Shown: one piece after another, positions 20,934-29,755 of the stretch
Position numbering within the stretch: the stretch's first letter is position 1
How the letters are laid out: every line of letters begins with the position of its first letter
DNA from: Acidobacteriota bacterium
GTDB lineage: Bacteria; Acidobacteriota; Blastocatellia; UBA7656
Direction of reading: 5' to 3'
Length of the DNA: 35,320 bases
NCBI GenBank assembly: GCA_040754075.1
Contig: JBFMDH010000049.1
Location: 1-35,320 of the forward strand
The notes under the pieces: model-generated
What the model saw: only the letters and a program-made list of their open reading frames with translations
Databases searched by the model: none
What the model was told of the DNA's origin: nothing
Made by a program: the position numbers and the translations under genes

Positions 20934-21821
20934 ATGAGCGCGACTGCCTGGCAAGCTTATAAACCTATTCGCGAGTTGAAAGAAATGACGCGTGATGTTG
21001 ACAGACTTTCCGCTCAGCAATTACAAGATACTCGCCAACTGTGGTGGGATGATCACTTTTCCCAGTTTCTTTGGAGCCGCTTGCAACAGCATCAAATGCA
21101 ATTATTACTGGATGCGGGCTGCGGGGTTGGCACTTTCTTTCAGCGGATGGTTCCCTTTTTCAGTGAGCGCACAAATTTCTTAGGTGTTGATATTGATGAT
21201 GCGAGATTACAAATCGCATCTCAACAGGCTAAAGATTACGCATACCTGGCGCGACTGCATCTACTGGCAAGTGATCTTTGTAGCCTGCCGCTTAAAAATG
21301 AATGCATAGATGCGGCAATAACCGTCTTGACGCTACAGCACATTGAACAACCGGAACTGGCAATTGCTGAACTATGGCGAGTAACCAGACGAGAAGGCGT
21401 AGTGGTTTGTGTCGAGCCGGATAATCTCCGCCAGTGTATATCATTGCCACGCCATCATAGAGAATTCCAAGAAGCACAGGCGGGATTCTGGTCTGAGGTG
21501 AGGGCGCATTACTTGCCACGAGACATTGCCCTGGGACTGAGATTGCCGCTGCTTTTGACTGAAAACGGTTATCGTGTGCAGGCTACGGACGGTTATTTGA
21601 TTACTCACGTCAATCGAGAAAGCCCTCAATCCTTTACTGAGCGCAGCAAGAAGGCGTTCCTGGGTATGGGTGAGAAGTATGAATTAGCCCCTGAATCAGC
21701 AGTTATGCAGCGACTCTTAGAAGCAATCGCCGGATTAGAGAGGGAATACCTGGGCTTTGATGATTTCTACACCATAGCTACCATTCCGTTATTCTTAGCA
21801 GAAGGGGTAAAGAATCGGTAA
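20934..21821 (+). CDS. Class I SAM-dependent methyltransferase
   Basis: A 295-residue protein with the Rossmann methyltransferase core: motif I L-L-D-A-G-C-G-V-G-T-F-F near 57-68, the acidic loop L-G-V-D-I-D-D-A near 83-90, the post-II segment A-S-D-L-C-S-L-P-L near 112, and motif IV D-A-A-I-T-V-L-T-L-Q-H-I-E-Q near 126-139. The C-terminal 130 residues form a family-specific cap. It probably acts on a small molecule; the substrate cannot be read. Only seven bases separate ATG 20934 from the attC, with GGCGCTCGG as poor ribosome site. Confidence 0.85.
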   Translation: MSATAWQAYKPIRELKEMTRDVDRLSAQQLQDTRQLWWDDHFSQFLWSRLQQHQMQLLLDAGCGVGTFFQRMVPFFSERTNFLGVDIDDARLQIASQQAKDYAYLARLHLLASDLCSLPLKNECIDAAITVLTLQHIEQPELAIAELWRVTRREGVVVCVEPDNLRQCISLPRHHREFQEAQAGFWSEVRAHYLPRDIALGLRLPLLLTENGYRVQATDGYLITHVNRESPQSFTERSKKAFLGMGEKYELAPESAVMQRLLEAIAGLEREYLGFDDFYTIATIPLFLAEGVKNR

Positions 21822-21833
21822 GCTATCAACCGC

Positions 21834-21923
21834 GCTTACCAACGGCATGCTTCAGAGTGCGCGAAGGAAACCTTAGATGAATCGCGAGTCGGTTCGCGCG
21901 CCCGCTGAGGCAAAGCGTTAGAC
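21834..21923 (+). other. attC site, left box diverged (90 bp)
   Basis: Left box GCTTACC (21834-21840), R' GTTAGAC (21917-21923). Arms GCTTCAGAGTGCGCGAAGG and GTTCGCGCGCCCGCTGAGGC pair well. Confidence 0.65.
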
Positions 21924-21979
21924 TGCTGTTTACAAGCATGGTTTGATCGGCTCAGTGATTGAAGGAGAGCAAATTGGAA

Positions 21980-22780
21980 ATGTATGATGATGACCTCAGC
22001 AGATTTGAAGCGGAGGGTGCCGCGCCTTTACCCATCCCGGATGAACAAGGTTACGTCGAAAATGAAGGGGCGCGCATCTGGTACGCCAGTTACGGCTCCG
22101 GCGCGCCGGTGATTCTCTTGCACGGTGGACTTGGCAATAGTGACAATTGGGGGTATCAAGTTTCTGCGCTGGTCAGTGCCGGCTACCGGGTCGTATTGAT
22201 TGACAGCCGAGGTCACGGTCGCAGCACACGTGACGCGCGCCCTTACCGCTATGAACTGATGGCATCTGACGTTTCAACTGTGATGAGGGGATTGCAGCTT
22301 GCAAAGTCCAGCCTGGTTGGCTGGAGCGATGGTGCCTGCACAGCCCTGGTTCTGGCGTCGCAAGCCCCGACCCAAGTTGCAGGCGTGTTTTTCTTTGGCT
22401 GCAATATGGATCCGAGCGGCATTAAGGAATTTGTATGTACCCCGATTATCGAACGTTGCCTCAACCGGCATAAGCAAGATTACGCACGGCTCTCGACCAC
22501 ACCGGATCAATTCGATAGTTTGCGCGAGGCGGTCACTCTCATGCAAAGAACGCAACCGAATTATTCAATGCGTGACCTGGCAGAGATAAACGTATCGGTG
22601 GCGATTGTGCATAGCGAGCAGGATGAATTCATCAAGCGCGAACACGCCGAATATCTCGCCCGCAGCATTCCAACCGCCGAATTTGTCAATCTACGCGGAG
22701 TGAGCCATTTCGCGCCGCTTCAAAGGCCCGAGCTATTCAACAACGCGATACTGGCATTTCTCCCCACAGTGCTCAAGTGA
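21980..22780 (+). CDS. Alpha/beta hydrolase
   Basis: A 266-residue protein from ATG 21980; AAGGAG (21962-21967) lies closer to TTG 21974, which would add two residues. The fold shows V-I-L-L-H-G-G-L-G-N oxyanion segment at 44-53, V-V-L-I-D-S-R-G-H-G-R-S at 71-82, nucleophile elbow G-W-S116-D-G, and near the end V-A-I-V-H-S-E-Q-D-E (acid) and V-S-H-F-A-P (His). The triad is complete. Such enzymes cleave esters, lactones or amides, or act as dehalogenases; the elbow G-W-S-D-G is common in peptidase/lactonase-like members. Confidence 0.87.
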   Translation: MYDDDLSRFEAEGAAPLPIPDEQGYVENEGARIWYASYGSGAPVILLHGGLGNSDNWGYQVSALVSAGYRVVLIDSRGHGRSTRDARPYRYELMASDVSTVMRGLQLAKSSLVGWSDGACTALVLASQAPTQVAGVFFFGCNMDPSGIKEFVCTPIIERCLNRHKQDYARLSTTPDQFDSLREAVTLMQRTQPNYSMRDLAEINVSVAIVHSEQDEFIKREHAEYLARSIPTAEFVNLRGVSHFAPLQRPELFNNAILAFLPTVLK

Positions 22781-22794
22781 AGCAAAATGTGCGC

Positions 22795-22875
22795 AAACCA
22801 GGTAATGGCTGTGTGCCAGGCGACCCGATACCGCGTGCAGCCGACTGATGCGCCGATAGAATAAAGCAGTTAGGT
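22795..22875 (+). other. Possible eroded attC
   Basis: R' GTTAGGT (22869-22875) is clear, but the left box cannot be placed with confidence and arm pairing is weak. Its position between two genes is where an attC is expected. Confidence 0.35.
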
Positions 22876-22912
22876 TTGGGAGCAATGCTCAACAGAATAC
22901 GGATGTGGTTGT

Positions 22913-23455
22913 ATGAAAACCCGATCCAAACCAAAACCCAAAAGAATGGTTGCTAGCGATCCTATTGCAGACTCCATAACTGCATCGCCAGCCAATTCTA
23001 TACCGAGTGCCGTCGCAGGTTCGGAAACCGTCGCATCTGACACCGCGCTATATCGTGAATTGTATTTCACCATATGGAAAGCGGAACATGACCATACAAA
23101 GACCCGATGGACGGTAACCACATTTTTTATAGGGATCAGTTTCGCGCTGTTCGGGGTATCTATCCGTGGCGAGAAAAGCATCGTGCCATTCTGGGTTGGT
23201 ATCATTGCCGCACTGGTAATCTATTGGTTCGCATTTGTTGTCTTTCTGCGGTTCAATGAATATACACGACTAATGCGCGCTTACCTTCGCCAACTGGAAG
23301 ACAGCGGCAAAATCGCTTTAAGTTTTCAATCTCAGACTGACGAAAAGATGAGAGGGAAACGGAAATGGCTGCGCTCGGCTTCAACCTTGCTATTCACTTT
23401 TGGCGTTCTATACACGGCGCTTGGGCTGGTGGTCGGATATTGGTTCAGAGGATAA
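22913..23455 (+). CDS. Membrane protein, three TM helices, unknown
   Basis: A 180-residue product. About 65 N-terminal residues are polar, ending in L-Y-R-E-L-Y-F-T-I-W-K-A-E-H-D-H-T-K-T-R-W. TM helices follow at about 66-84, 92-110 and 155-175, with a basic linker R-F-N-E-Y-T-R-L-M-R-A-Y-L between. The helix before the first TM resembles those of small 2-TM signalling proteins. It ends five bases before the histidine-phosphatase-like gene, so the two probably form one operon and cassette. Confidence 0.6.
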   Translation: MKTRSKPKPKRMVASDPIADSITASPANSIPSAVAGSETVASDTALYRELYFTIWKAEHDHTKTRWTVTTFFIGISFALFGVSIRGEKSIVPFWVGIIAALVIYWFAFVVFLRFNEYTRLMRAYLRQLEDSGKIALSFQSQTDEKMRGKRKWLRSASTLLFTFGVLYTALGLVVGYWFRG

Positions 23456-23459
23456 CATC

Positions 23460-24008
23460 ATGGCCATTTTTCTTGCCTTTCGACACGCGGCTGAGGAGGG
23501 CGTCCAGCCTGATGAGATAGAAGCCGCGTGCACGCTCGCCAGAATTATCGTTGCTCCCGTCGCCGTGGTAATAAGTGCTGAGCCATTAACCCAGGAAACC
23601 GGTCAGATGTTGGCAAAGGCGCTTGAACTGCCGTTAGTGACAGAAAAGGGATTGGGTCCCAGGCTCATTGCTCCCCGATTTGCAACCAGAGATAGATTCT
23701 TAGAAGTTGCAGAAGAGGTCTGGCGTAAGCCAAATGAAACGATTTGGGGTGAGGAATCCAATACCGACGCCCAAGCGCGGCTGATTCGAGCATTATTTGC
23801 GCTGCTTATTACCTACTCTGCCAGAGATCTTATTTTGGTTACGCATGGTTCTGCACTTGCGCTACTTGCCAATCAGGTGAACGCCAATTTCCATTTTGAA
23901 TTCTGGTCTTCGCTTCATGCGCTGGATGCAGTTGCCTTTGAAATAGCTTATGATGGGGCGGAAGTCGCTCTCATTAATGCGACCGTGTACCCCATGCGCC
24001 GCGCCTAA
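23460..24008 (+). CDS. Histidine-phosphatase-like protein
   Basis: A 182-residue protein from ATG 23460, four bases after the upstream stop. F-R-H-A-A-E-E-G near the N-terminus matches the RHG catalytic motif (with Ala for Gly); P-L-T-Q-E-T-G-Q-M-L-A-K-A-L follows as in phosphoglycerate-mutase-type phosphatases; I-L-V-T-H-G-S-A near residue 136 gives the second catalytic His. The overall length fits SixA/PhoE-like small members. A phosphatase role is likely but the substrate is unknown. The stop TAA overlaps the attC-like box at 24003. Confidence 0.68.
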   Translation: MAIFLAFRHAAEEGVQPDEIEAACTLARIIVAPVAVVISAEPLTQETGQMLAKALELPLVTEKGLGPRLIAPRFATRDRFLEVAEEVWRKPNETIWGEESNTDAQARLIRALFALLITYSARDLILVTHGSALALLANQVNANFHFEFWSSLHALDAVAFEIAYDGAEVALINATVYPMRRA

Positions 24009-24116
24009 CCAGGCGCGAAGCAAATTTCACGTGGGTTCCGAAGTATCACGCGCAGGCTCGTTGACACGCAATGGCATTGACCTTGACACTGAGCGTCAGG
24101 CGCTCTCGCGTTGGGG
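24003..24116 (+). other. Diverged attC (about 114 bp)
   Basis: GCCTAAC (24003-24009) is clear and contains the preceding stop codon. The right box GTTGGGG (24110-24116), preceded by AGGCGCTCTCGC, is less certain. Confidence 0.45.
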
Positions 24117-24138
24117 TTTCTTTACACAGGAGAAGCTT

Positions 24139-24369
24139 ATGGCAGGCGGAATAAATGCAGCTATCGTGCCCTGTATGAAATGCGTTGGGCGAGCCATCAG
24201 AACTTACGAAGGGATGGAAAATGATTGGTATAAATGCAGTGAATGCGGCAATGAATTCGGTATAGATTGGTCACACGGCGGACCGCCATCAAAACCCTGC
24301 TGGCCACTTTCTGAAGAAGCAGAAAAAGCGGCGCGCAGAATAATCGAGTTGATTAATAAGAGAGGTTAG
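24139..24369 (+). CDS. Small zinc-ribbon protein
   Basis: A 76-residue product from ATG 24139 behind CAGGAGAAG (24127-24135). P-C-M-K-C and then W-Y-K-C-S-E-C-G-N-E-F-G-I-D-W give two CxxC pairs about 20 residues apart, a zinc ribbon. P-P-S-K-P-C-W-P follows, and a helix ends the protein. I regard it as a conserved hypothetical family but cannot name a function. It is the last small cassette gene before a longer gene-free spacer. Confidence 0.68.
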   Translation: MAGGINAAIVPCMKCVGRAIRTYEGMENDWYKCSECGNEFGIDWSHGGPPSKPCWPLSEEAEKAARRIIELINKRG

Positions 24370-24651
24370 CCGCGCGGCGAAAATTTATTGAAACGTGCTT
24401 TGAGATTCCTGGTTCGATAAAGGCAATGGCTATCGAGCCGCGTTTAACAAGCGCGCCCGGCAAAGCGCGCGATAGGAACTCAACTTTTCGTTTCTTGACG
24501 GTAATGATAGGCTAATCGCCGCCGTTGTCGTGTGCCCTTTCCTAAGGACACGATTCTCGCATGACGGAACAAGTTGTGAGGCTGACCGTATCACCCAGGG
24601 AGAAGAAGGGAAATCATCAAACTTACACTCAGAAGATAGAAAGGAATAACT
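24370..24651. other. Gap of 282 bp
   Basis: No gene is supported. GTTAGCC (24365-24371) at the end of the zinc-ribbon gene and GTTTAAC (24444-24450) look like isolated attC boxes without paired arms. GAAAGGAATAAC at the right end is the ribosome site of the next gene. Confidence 0.35.
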
Positions 24652-25989
24652 ATGTACAGGAGACTGACTCCTTTTTTCGCGCTCATTCTGCTGTTTGTCG
24701 CAACCGTCGCCGCACAGGCGGACAAAGTAGATGATTATGTCAAAGCCGAGATGCAGAAGCAGCGTATCCCAGGCATCGCCATCGCCGTCATCAAAGACGG
24801 AAAGGTGATCAAAGCCGAAGGCTACGGCTTGGCGAATGTCGAACTCAATGTTCCCGTAAGACCGGAAACCGTCTTCAAAATCGGCTCGGTCAGCAAACAA
24901 TTTATCGCCGCCGGCATTCTGCTTCTGGCTCAGGAAGGCAAATTGAGCCTGGATGACAAAATCAGTAAGTTTCTTGAAGGAACCCCCGACACCTGGAAAG
25001 AGATTACCGTTCGCCACCTGCTGACTCACACCTCTGGAATCGTCCGTGAGGCTCCCGGCTTTGACCCGCTCAAAATTCAGACGGACGCCGAGGTCATCAA
25101 AACCGCCTACCCGTTGCCGCTGCGTTTTGCGCCGGGCGAGAAGTGGGAGTATTGCAACGTCGGTTACTTTTCCCTGGCTGAAATCATTCACAAAGTAACC
25201 GGCAAGCCCTGGGGCGATTACCTGGGCGAACGTTTGTTTATGCCGCTTGAAATGAATGCCACACGCACCACCACCATGTCCGGGATCGTTCAAAATCGCG
25301 CCGGTGGCTATTTCTGGAAAAATGGCAAACTCGAAAATGCCACTATCTACTTCGCCTTGCGACCAAGCGGGGCGTTTCTCTCAAGCGTACTTGATCTGGC
25401 AAAGTGGGATGCGGCGCTCCACACCGACAGCATTCTCAAGCAATCGATTCTCAGTCAGGCGTGGATGCCTGCCAAATTGAACAGCGGCGCAACTCACCCT
25501 TACGGCTTCGGCTGGGAACTGAGCAGCGTGGCAGGTCACAAACGGGTGCATCACGGCGGCTCGCTTCCGGGTTTTCGCGCCCAGTTCTCGCGCTTCATCG
25601 ACGATAAATTATCCGTCGTCGTCTTGACCAACGCCGATAACGCCAACCCCAATTTAATTTCCCTTGGCATCGCGGCGCTTTACATACCGGGGTTGATTCC
25701 AGAGCGCACCGGCGCCAGGATAGCCCCCAAAATCCTTGATACCTATATCGGGCAATATCAAACATCCATCGGGGGTCCTCACGATTACTCGCGAAGGCGA
25801 CAAGTTGCTGATGCAACAAGGCGCAAACCTCGATAAACGAAACTTGCTGCCGGAAAGCCCGAGCAATTTTTTATCAATGAAAATCGTCGCCTGACCTATA
25901 GCTTCGTCAAAGACGATACCGGACAAGTCGCCTTTCCGGTGATTCAGTTGGAAGGCAGAGAAACCGGCAGAGCGAAGAAAATCAAGTGA
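24652..25989 (+). pseudogene. Class C beta-lactamase-like serine hydrolase, frameshifted near the 3' end
   Basis: The first 375 or so codons are intact: signal peptide (to A-A-Q-A near 23), F-K-I-G-S79-V-S-K82 (SxxK), W-E-Y-C-N (YxN) near 165, and H-H-G-G near 304 in place of KTG. This is the class C/penicillin-binding-protein-like serine hydrolase fold, usually a periplasmic esterase or peptidase rather than a true beta-lactamase. The C-terminal DUF3471-like domain is split. A run of five G (about 25771-25775) shifts the frame +1 into L-T-I-T-R-E-G-D-K-L-L-M-Q, and a short C-run near 25858-25861 shifts it again into Q-F-F-I-N-E-N-R-R-L-T-Y-S-F, ending at TGA 25987-25989. Read uninterrupted, the product stops at 25836 (394 residues). 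Paired homopolymer errors in the assembly are equally possible. Confidence 0.82.
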
Positions 25990-26011
25990 GCCGGTAAACC
26001 TTTGCAGAGCG

Positions 26012-26095
26012 GCATAATCAATTGTTCGGCTGCGACCTCAATTTGCCTCTTGCTTTTCGTTCAGTGGAGTCTGAGCAATCGACTCGGCGTTAGAC
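26012..26095 (+). other. Last attC of the array (84 bp, left box diverged)
   Basis: Left GCATAAT (26012-26018) with TTGTTCGGCTGCGACC; right box GTTAGAC (26089-26095). No attC-like sequence was seen to its right, so it marks the end of the array. Confidence 0.55.
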
Positions 26096-26126
26096 GATTC
26101 ACTTGCGGCAGGGGTATTGTGTAATC

Positions 26127-26558
26127 ATGCGAGAGATTGTTACACAGATTGAAATCAACGCGCCCGCTCAGCGGGTCTGGCAAATACTTTTAGATTTTGA
26201 CCGCTATCCGCAATGGAACCCCTTCATCAAAAATATCTCAGGAGAGGCGAAAGCAGGAGGCAGACTGAACGTGCGGATTCACCCGCCGAATTCACGCGCC
26301 ATGACCTTCAAACCGACGGTGCTCAAAGCTGAGCCTGACCGGGAGTTGCGATGGTTGGGACGATTGCTGATTCCCGGATTATTTGACGGCGAACATCGCT
26401 TCGTCATCGAACCGATTGATGAAAATAGAGTTTTTTTCACCCATGCAGAGCGCTTCAATGGATTGTTGGTTCCGCTGCTATGGAAAAGTTTAGATACCCA
26501 GACCAGAGAAGGCTTCATGCAGATGAATGCGGCTTTGAAAAAGCTCGCAGAAAGCTAG
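26127..26558 (+). CDS. SRPBCC-family (polyketide cyclase/dehydrase-like) protein
   Basis: A 143-residue protein from ATG 26127 (GCAGGGG upstream). It starts I-E-I-N-A-P-A-Q-R-V-W-Q-I-L-L-D-F-D-R-Y-P-Q-W-N-P-F, the classic beginning of START/Bet v 1-like SRPBCC proteins. It ends with a long helix L-D-T-Q-T-R-E-G-F-M-Q-M-N-A-A-L-K-K-L. These bind hydrophobic ligands; the role here is unknown. It is either the last cassette or the first gene of the chromosomal flank. Confidence 0.85.
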   Translation: MREIVTQIEINAPAQRVWQILLDFDRYPQWNPFIKNISGEAKAGGRLNVRIHPPNSRAMTFKPTVLKAEPDRELRWLGRLLIPGLFDGEHRFVIEPIDENRVFFTHAERFNGLLVPLLWKSLDTQTREGFMQMNAALKKLAES

Positions 26559-26581
26559 CCGCTCAATACAACTGAGCGGCT
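26557..26581 (+). terminator. Hairpin after the SRPBCC gene
   Basis: AGCCGCTCA (26557-26565) and TGAGCGGCT (26573-26581) form a perfect 9-bp stem with a 7-nt loop, starting at the stop codon. There is no T-run, so it may be an RNA-stabilising or factor-dependent terminator hairpin. Confidence 0.5.
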
Positions 26582-26683
26582 GGCATACGCCTCAGCCGCC
26601 TAAGCGAGATTCATTACCCTGGTCATCAGCGTTTATGCTTTCGATTGCTCAAACCTTCGTTTCAATGTAAAAGGAAAACAAAA

Positions 26684-27412
26684 ATGAAAATTTGTGCGGC
26701 ACAGATGAGACCCGTAAAAGGTGACATTCAAACCAATATCGAACACCACAAAAAATTCATCGATCTCGCCCTTTCAAATGGCGCGGAGGTGATTATTTTC
26801 CCTGAACTCTCAATAACCGGATACGAACCGACGCTTGCCAAAGCCCTGGCAACGCTCCCTGATGACCCGCGCTTCGATGATTTCCAAAACCTCAGCAACA
26901 CCCAACACCTCACCATTGCCATCGGGGTGCCGACAAAAAATCATAACGGCATCTGCATCAGTCTGGTCGTCTTTCAACCCCACCAGCCAGGACAAACCTA
27001 TTCAAAAAAATACCTGCATGTCGATGAAGAACCGTTTTTTGTCAGCGGACAAAACTCAATGGATTTAATCGGCAACCAAAGCAATATCGCCTTTGCCATC
27101 TGTTATGAAATTTCGGTGCCGGAACACGCTGAGAATGCCTATAAAAACGGCGCGGAAATTTATCTTGCCAGTGTAGCGAAAACTGCTGAGGGTGTTGAAA
27201 AAGCTTTAACAAGTTTGCCTGACATTGCCGCGAAATATTCGATGACCGTAATGATGGCAAACTCGGTCGGGCATTGCGATAACTTTGAATGCGCAGGAAC
27301 CAGCGCCGCCTGGAATAATCAAGGCAGGTTGCTCGCCCAACTGAACGACAGCGATGAAGGAATCATCATTCTCGACACCGATACACAGGAAGTCATCACC
27401 AGGACAATTTAA
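26684..27412 (+). CDS. Carbon-nitrogen hydrolase (nitrilase superfamily)
   Basis: A 242-residue protein from ATG 26684, after AAAAGGAAA. The catalytic triad is visible: Glu41 in F-P-E-L-S-I-T-G-Y, Lys108 or 109 in Y-S-K-K-Y-L, and Cys140 in F-A-I-C-Y-E-I. The length is close to the short end of the omega-amidase/amidase branch. It hydrolyses amide or nitrile C-N bonds in the cytoplasm; the substrate is open. Neighbouring genes on the same strand are spaced over 100 bp apart, so an operon is doubtful. Confidence 0.9.
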   Translation: MKICAAQMRPVKGDIQTNIEHHKKFIDLALSNGAEVIIFPELSITGYEPTLAKALATLPDDPRFDDFQNLSNTQHLTIAIGVPTKNHNGICISLVVFQPHQPGQTYSKKYLHVDEEPFFVSGQNSMDLIGNQSNIAFAICYEISVPEHAENAYKNGAEIYLASVAKTAEGVEKALTSLPDIAAKYSMTVMMANSVGHCDNFECAGTSAAWNNQGRLLAQLNDSDEGIIILDTDTQEVITRTI

Positions 27413-27534
27413 AAAAACCGGGAAAGCGACAACCAGCAAAATGATTATGAATATCCGTCTGACGCCTCAAGCCAGCACTCGACCAACTCAATGAAAAGAG
27501 GCGCGGCTTTGCAAAACATTAAGGAGAAAATTGC

Positions 27535-28305
27535 ATGAACGTGAAAGCTTATCTTGAACGCATCAACTATAAAGGTTCGCTGGTTCCGACTGCCGAAACC
27601 TTACGCGACTTGCAGGTGGCGCATCTGCTCACGGTGCCCTTTGAAAATCTGAGCATTCACACAGGGCAGCCGATTGTGCTTGAAGATGCAGCGTTATTCG
27701 CCAAAATCGTCGAAGGTCGGCGCGGCGGCTTCTGCTATGAAGCCAACGGGCTGTTTGCCGCTTTGTTGCGGGCGCTCGGCTTCGAGGTGGCAATGCTCTC
27801 AGCCGGAGTTGCCAATCAACAGGGCGGTTTCGGACCGGAATTTGACCATATGACGCTGCTGGTTACTTTAGAGCAACGTTGGCTGGTTGATGTCGGCTTT
27901 GGCGATTCATTTCGTGAGCCGTTATTGTTTGATGAATCAGGCGAACAGGTGCAGGGGCGTCGCGCCTATCGTATCCTTCCAGATGACACCCACTTCATTC
28001 TCAGGCAACGAATCGAAGATGAAGAATGGAAACCGCAACATCGTTTCAGTTTGCAGCCTCATCATTTCGGTGATTACGCGGCGATGTGTCACTATCATCA
28101 GACCTCGCCGGATTCGCATTTTACGCAGGGGAGAATCTGCACGCTGGCAACTCCCGATGGTCGTGTGACGCTGAGCGAAATGCGCTTGATTCAAACTTCA
28201 CTGACCGGCGAGCGACAAGAGCGAACCTTAGAGAATGAAGATGAATATGCGCGCATGTTGCATGAACATTTTGGCATCGATTATCGGCAACTGTTGCAAA
28301 AATAG
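27535..28305 (+). CDS. nat: Arylamine N-acetyltransferase
   Basis: A 256-residue protein from ATG 27535 after AAGGAGAAAA. The Cys-His-Asp triad is in the normal contexts: Cys67 in R-R-G-G-F-C-Y-E, His105 in F-D-H-M-T-L-L-V, Asp119 in L-V-D-V-G-F-G-D. V-P-F-E-N-L at 34-39 is also typical. It transfers acetyl from acetyl-CoA to arylamines or hydrazines, and in actinobacteria and others to cell metabolites. Length is normal (about 255-280). Confidence 0.95.
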   Translation: MNVKAYLERINYKGSLVPTAETLRDLQVAHLLTVPFENLSIHTGQPIVLEDAALFAKIVEGRRGGFCYEANGLFAALLRALGFEVAMLSAGVANQQGGFGPEFDHMTLLVTLEQRWLVDVGFGDSFREPLLFDESGEQVQGRRAYRILPDDTHFILRQRIEDEEWKPQHRFSLQPHHFGDYAAMCHYHQTSPDSHFTQGRICTLATPDGRVTLSEMRLIQTSLTGERQERTLENEDEYARMLHEHFGIDYRQLLQK

Positions 28306-28426
28306 GTTCACCAATCTTGAGGTGAATCACCCATTCCAGATGAAGCGCAATGCCCTATCGTATGCCATTTGTATTGCTGCGACCCTCTTTCAAAATCGCC
28401 CGTATCGGCAGGTCAATTGCAATAAG

Positions 28427-29398
28427 CTATTTTGCGACCCGAAAGAACAAGGCTTTTAGCAGAGCGATGATGATGCTTACCGCAATGAGCGCAACCACTA
28501 CTCCGGCGACGGTTATGACCACCGGGGTCAAATCCGGTTCCTGGTCAATCAAACCCGGCGGAGTGGTTCTTTCGCCATCCATCGGCAGACTGGATTCTGC
28601 AACCCTGACACTGTCGTTTAGTTGAGCGCTTAATCCGCTATAGCGATTGGTCACAGTCACGGCGATTGAATGCGAACCTCTGGTGTTAAAAGCCCAATCC
28701 AACGTCGGCGCATCATAGACTGAATAGCCGTCTGCCTGAACCACCGGTTGTCCGTCGATAAACCAGTTGTAACTGAGCGGCGCATTCGGGTCGCTGGTAT
28801 CGCTGGCTTCAACCTGATAGCGCACCGTCTCATTGATGTTCGGTGATTGCGACGATTTGATAATCCGACCGGCGAGGGTTGCCGGTTCAGATGGGTATCT
28901 CGGTGGTTCCGAAGGTTGATAAGGTTCCGAAGGTTGGCTGGGCGGTTGCGTCGGTTGCGCAGGCGCATAGGGATTCGAGGGTTGCGCAGGCATTGAATAA
29001 CAGGCACTGGTAGACCACGCCTGCAAACCTTGACGTTCCAGATTGCAGGCGAGATTCGCGGCTTCACTGCTGGAAGCAAATCCCCAGGTTTGCAAAATCA
29101 CGATATCAGCGTTAGAAACATTTCGGTCTCTGAGGACACGTCGGTCATAACGTATGACGTTTTTCAGATAGGCTTGCGCATCCGGCGAATTCAGATTCGA
29201 GGTATCAAAATCTCTAAAGTGGTAATACCTTGTACCAAACACCTCAAAAGCGACAACCACGTATGACCCCCACGATACGTTGATAAGCTGGTTTTCTGCG
29301 GCAATCGGCGAAGCCTTTGAATGTTGAAGGGGTTCCCCGCTACCAATAAACAGGAGGGGAATGAACAAAGTCATGAATGAAATTTTCAGGCGATTCAT
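28427..29398 (-). CDS. Secreted protein with proline-rich linker, Ig/PKD-like domain and C-terminal TM
   Basis: A 323-residue protein on the minus strand; AGGAGG lies just upstream of ATG at 29398. Signal peptide (about 5-30). The N-terminal part (35-135) contains Y-Y-H-F-R-D-F-D-T-S and W-G-F-A-S-S-S-E-A-A-N-L-A-C, family unknown. A linker of Q-P-S-E-P / Q-P-T-Q-P repeats spans about 140-175, then an Ig-like fold (P-L-S-Y-N-W-F-I-D-G-Q-P-V-V, S-I-A-V-T-V-T-N-R-Y) as in PKD or similar domains. A TM helix follows (V-V-V-A-L-I-A-V-S-I-I-I-A-L-L) with a basic tail. It is probably anchored in the inner membrane with its domains outside. Confidence 0.7.
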   Translation of the reverse strand: MNRLKISFMTLFIPLLFIGSGEPLQHSKASPIAAENQLINVSWGSYVVVAFEVFGTRYYHFRDFDTSNLNSPDAQAYLKNVIRYDRRVLRDRNVSNADIVILQTWGFASSSEAANLACNLERQGLQAWSTSACYSMPAQPSNPYAPAQPTQPPSQPSEPYQPSEPPRYPSEPATLAGRIIKSSQSPNINETVRYQVEASDTSDPNAPLSYNWFIDGQPVVQADGYSVYDAPTLDWAFNTRGSHSIAVTVTNRYSGLSAQLNDSVRVAESSLPMDGERTTPPGLIDQEPDLTPVVITVAGVVVALIAVSIIIALLKALFFRVAK

Positions 29399-29755
29399 GT
29401 TGCACCTCCTGACGTCGCCTGAGCGCGGCGTCCTGATCGAATAGCTTCGATCAGAGGAATCGAAATTGAACAACTTATTTGCCGAACGACACGCTTGTTT
29501 CAATCACCTCAACGGCTTTCAAGTTAGTCAAAATCGATCCGTCATAAATTGGATACACTGGTAAGTTGCAATGAAACTTATGATTAAAAACGCAATTAGG
29601 GTGCCATTCAAAATCGTCGTCGCTAGCGCGAAAAGGGATTAAGAAAGTTGATTTGTAACCAAAAATCCCCACGCGCCTGCGTCAAATCCCCCAGAAATTT
29701 TGCGAGGATTACCCGGAGAGGTTCAAGCGATTTGGCTTTCTGGTACAATCGCGCC
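29399..29755. other. Divergent intergenic region with leader hairpin
   Basis: This 357-bp gap lies between divergent genes and must hold both promoters. On the minus-gene side a 9-bp hairpin, CTGATCGAA (29433-29441) with TTCGATCAG (29446-29454), sits in the likely 5' leader. On the plus side TACAAT (29742-29747) is a reasonable -10 box just before the GNAT gene, with only a weak -35. No gene is supported. Confidence 0.45.

Noticed and set aside
24430..25293. Long minus-strand frame opposite the beta-lactamase-like gene
   Set aside because: The plus strand has clear catalytic motifs; the minus frame is its antisense shadow.
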